In this document: piece after piece, positions 63,009 to 64,000 of the stretch | Numbering within the stretch: position 1 is the first letter of the stretch | Layout of the letters: each line of letters begins with the position of its first letter | Assembly: GCA_959599915.1 (NCBI GenBank) | Contig: CAUGJE010000002.1 | Span: 124,001-188,000, forward strand | From: an uncultured Collinsella sp. | GTDB taxonomy: Bacteria; Actinomycetota; Coriobacteriia; Coriobacteriales; Coriobacteriaceae | Direction: 5' to 3' | Length of the DNA: 64,000 bases | Made by a program: the position numbers and the translations under genes | Notes under the pieces: model-generated | Seen by the model: the letters and a program-made list of their open reading frames with translations, nothing else | Databases searched by the model: none | Told to the model about the DNA's origin: nothing

Positions 63009-63117
63009 GCCACGCAACCGACTGCTCGGTTGCGTGGCAAAAAGGTGGCTAGCGCCCAGAAAAGTCCACGCGTTTTTAGACTGGGACAAAGTACTACAAC
63101 AGGTGAGATTCCGTCAA
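63009..63117 (-). promoter_or_regulatory. EamA-operon promoter and terminator-bearing leader
   Basis: On the minus strand TTGACG (63117-63112), 18 bases, TACTTT (63093-63088), then a leader that reaches an intrinsic terminator: GCCACGCAACC/GGTTGCGTGGC (63038-63009), followed by TTTTTT. The terminator lies upstream of the first gene. Before it, CCCAGTC...GAC...CTGGG can form a hairpin whose loop holds GCGTGG, complementary to CCACGC in the terminator's 5' arm. This is compatible with attenuation. No match to a known riboswitch, T-box or LicT/BglG RAT was recognised. Confidence 0.6.
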
Positions 63118-63206
63118 GAAAAACCGAAGAAAAAAGTGAGCCTCTGCCCGCCGTACCTGTAGCGGTCGTTTCCCCGAACGGGGCGGTGCTGTTGGGGGCT
63201 GTCTCG

Positions 63207-63332
63207 ATCTGTAACAGTAAGACCCGGTTTTGGTCCGTAGATGTTACAGATTTAGACGTTTTGTCGGGGCGGTTTCCGTTTGTCTTGATCTGTAACAGTT
63301 AGGGGTCAAAAGTGGGTCTAGATGTTACAGAT
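63207..63332. repeat. Pair of 45-bp hairpins with ATCTGTAACA arms, in opposite orientation
   Basis: Each unit is ATCTGTAACA ... TGTTACAGAT (63207-63251; 63288-63332), both exactly 45 bases. The inner parts align only when one unit is reversed (shared AGACCC..TTTTG), so they are inverted relative to each other. They occupy the gap between the divergent EamA leader and the DJ-1 gene. Confidence 0.75.
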
Positions 63333-63367
63333 TGAGATTGTTGAGGATGGGTGAGGGTAGCTAATTC

Positions 63368-63421
63368 GGACGGGGCTATTTTAGCTACCCTGCAAGTGGG
63401 GTAGCTAAAATAGCCCCGTCC
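63368..63421 (+). repeat. Perfect 23-bp hairpin with U-run before the DJ-1 gene
   Basis: 63368-63390 and 63399-63421 are exact complements (arms begin GGACGGGGCTATTTTAGC) around 8 bases, followed by CTTTTT. It has the form of a terminator, but no plus-strand gene precedes it. It shares the GGACGGGG stem base with 58278. TATAAG at 63471-63476 may be the -10 box of the next gene. Confidence 0.75.
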
Positions 63422-63512
63422 CTTTTTAAACAATGGAAAATCGAGCGCGGCAAGCGCATGTCTTCGGGGTATAAGACGGCTAATTGTATGCCGCCTTACG
63501 AAAGGAACCCTT

Positions 63513-64000
63513 ATGCCCAGCGTTGCCGTTCTCGCCGCCGATGGCTTTGAAACTATTGAATGCCTGACCATGGTCGATGTCATGCGTCGCGGCGGCGTGC
63601 GCGCCACGCTTGTCTCGATCATGCCCACGCGCGAGGTCGTAAGCTCGCTGCAGATCCCCGTGACCTGCGATGCGCTCTTTGATGAGATCAACTTTGACGA
63701 GTACGACTGCGTCGTGCTGCCCGGCGGCTTGCCCGGTGCCACCAACCTGCGTGCCGATCAGCGCGTCTGCGACGTGGTCTGCGAGTTCGCCGCGACCAAG
63801 CACGTTGCCGCCATCTGCGCCGCCCCGTTTATCCTGGGCGAGCTCGACCTACTCGAGGGGCGCCACGCCACGTGCTTCCCTGGCTTTGAGAAAAGCTTCC
63901 CCGAAGGCGCCTATACCGGCGAGAAGGTTACGCAAGACGGCAACATCATCACCGCCAGCGGCATGGCCCAGTCGCTCCCCTTTGCGCTTGAGCTGCTGCG
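63513..64000 (+). CDS. DJ-1/PfpI family protein, C-terminus cut by window edge
   Basis: A class I glutamine-amidotransferase-like protein of the DJ-1/ThiJ type (possible deglycase, redox sensor or chaperone). 162 codons are visible of a usual 180-190. The conserved Cys102 sits in the nucleophile elbow AAICAAPFILGE. The conserved N-terminal acid is in DGFETIECLTM (E13/E16), and LPGGLPGATNL precedes it. GAAAGGAA is upstream of the ATG at 63513. It is divergent from the EamA operon. The end lies outside the window. Confidence 0.9.
   Translation, partial: MPSVAVLAADGFETIECLTMVDVMRRGGVRATLVSIMPTREVVSSLQIPVTCDALFDEINFDEYDCVVLPGGLPGATNLRADQRVCDVVCEFAATKHVAAICAAPFILGELDLLEGRHATCFPGFEKSFPEGAYTGEKVTQDGNIITASGMAQSLPFALELL

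Noticed and set aside
63009..63060. LicT/BglG RAT antiterminator for the beta-glucoside genes
   Set aside because: The leader lacks the conserved GGATTGTTAC and GCAGGCAAAACC halves.

Overview
The window is GC-rich and gene-dense. It looks like a chromosome segment from a Coriobacteriia actinobacterium, most likely Collinsella or a close relative. This is inferred from gene content and order: a division/cell-wall cluster lacking ftsA but carrying sepF, yggT and divIVA, an arginine deiminase locus with an associated aminotransferase, a short-form ThiC, and strong SD sites in front of ATG starts. No rRNA, tRNA or CRISPR array was seen.

Layout. 1-17 kb is a housekeeping mixture: the 3'-truncated argG, a HAD phosphatase, polA, an M18 aminopeptidase, yaaA, a TPP-riboswitch-controlled thiC followed by thiD, an SGNH hydrolase, a PARG-like protein, a Bax-inhibitor-1 membrane protein, a Pit phosphate permease with its DUF47 partner, and a nitroreductase. 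17-41 kb is one long minus-strand block. Read from the right it runs mraZ, rsmH, ftsL-like, ftsI, murF, mraY, murD, ftsW, murG, murC, murB, ftsQ, ftsZ, pgeF, then the whole pstSCAB-phoU phosphate operon, then yggS, sepF, yggT and divIVA. The Pst operon therefore sits inside the usual ylmD-ylmE neighbourhood. Upstream of mraZ are xerD/xerC and pyrG. 44-54 kb holds a small winged-helix protein, a DUF1846 protein and an arginine-catabolism locus (ArcD/YfcC-like antiporter, ornithine carbamoyltransferase, arcA, aminotransferase, and a second arcA identical to the first). 54-58 kb holds ppk1 and an rRNA/tRNA (uracil-5)-methyltransferase. 58-63 kb holds an IS remnant and a beta-glucoside utilisation group (PTS EIIBC, 6-phospho-beta-glucosidase, EamA transporter). 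The window ends inside a DJ-1/PfpI gene.

Phosphate handling recurs (Pst/PhoU, Pit/DUF47, PPK1), as does arginine metabolism (ArgG synthesis; ADI-pathway catabolism). The cell-wall cluster makes lipid II and the divisome, but murE is absent from it.

The most unusual material is non-coding. Many intergenic gaps hold long, near-perfect inverted repeats (arms of 11-34 bp), some in recognisable families. There is a tract of seven consecutive hairpins directly after the ArcD-like gene. The two arcA promoters share a 21-bp-spaced GAACGG repeat and leader hairpins although the surrounding sequence has diverged. A terminator-bearing leader precedes the EamA gene. yggT appears to lack any canonical start codon.
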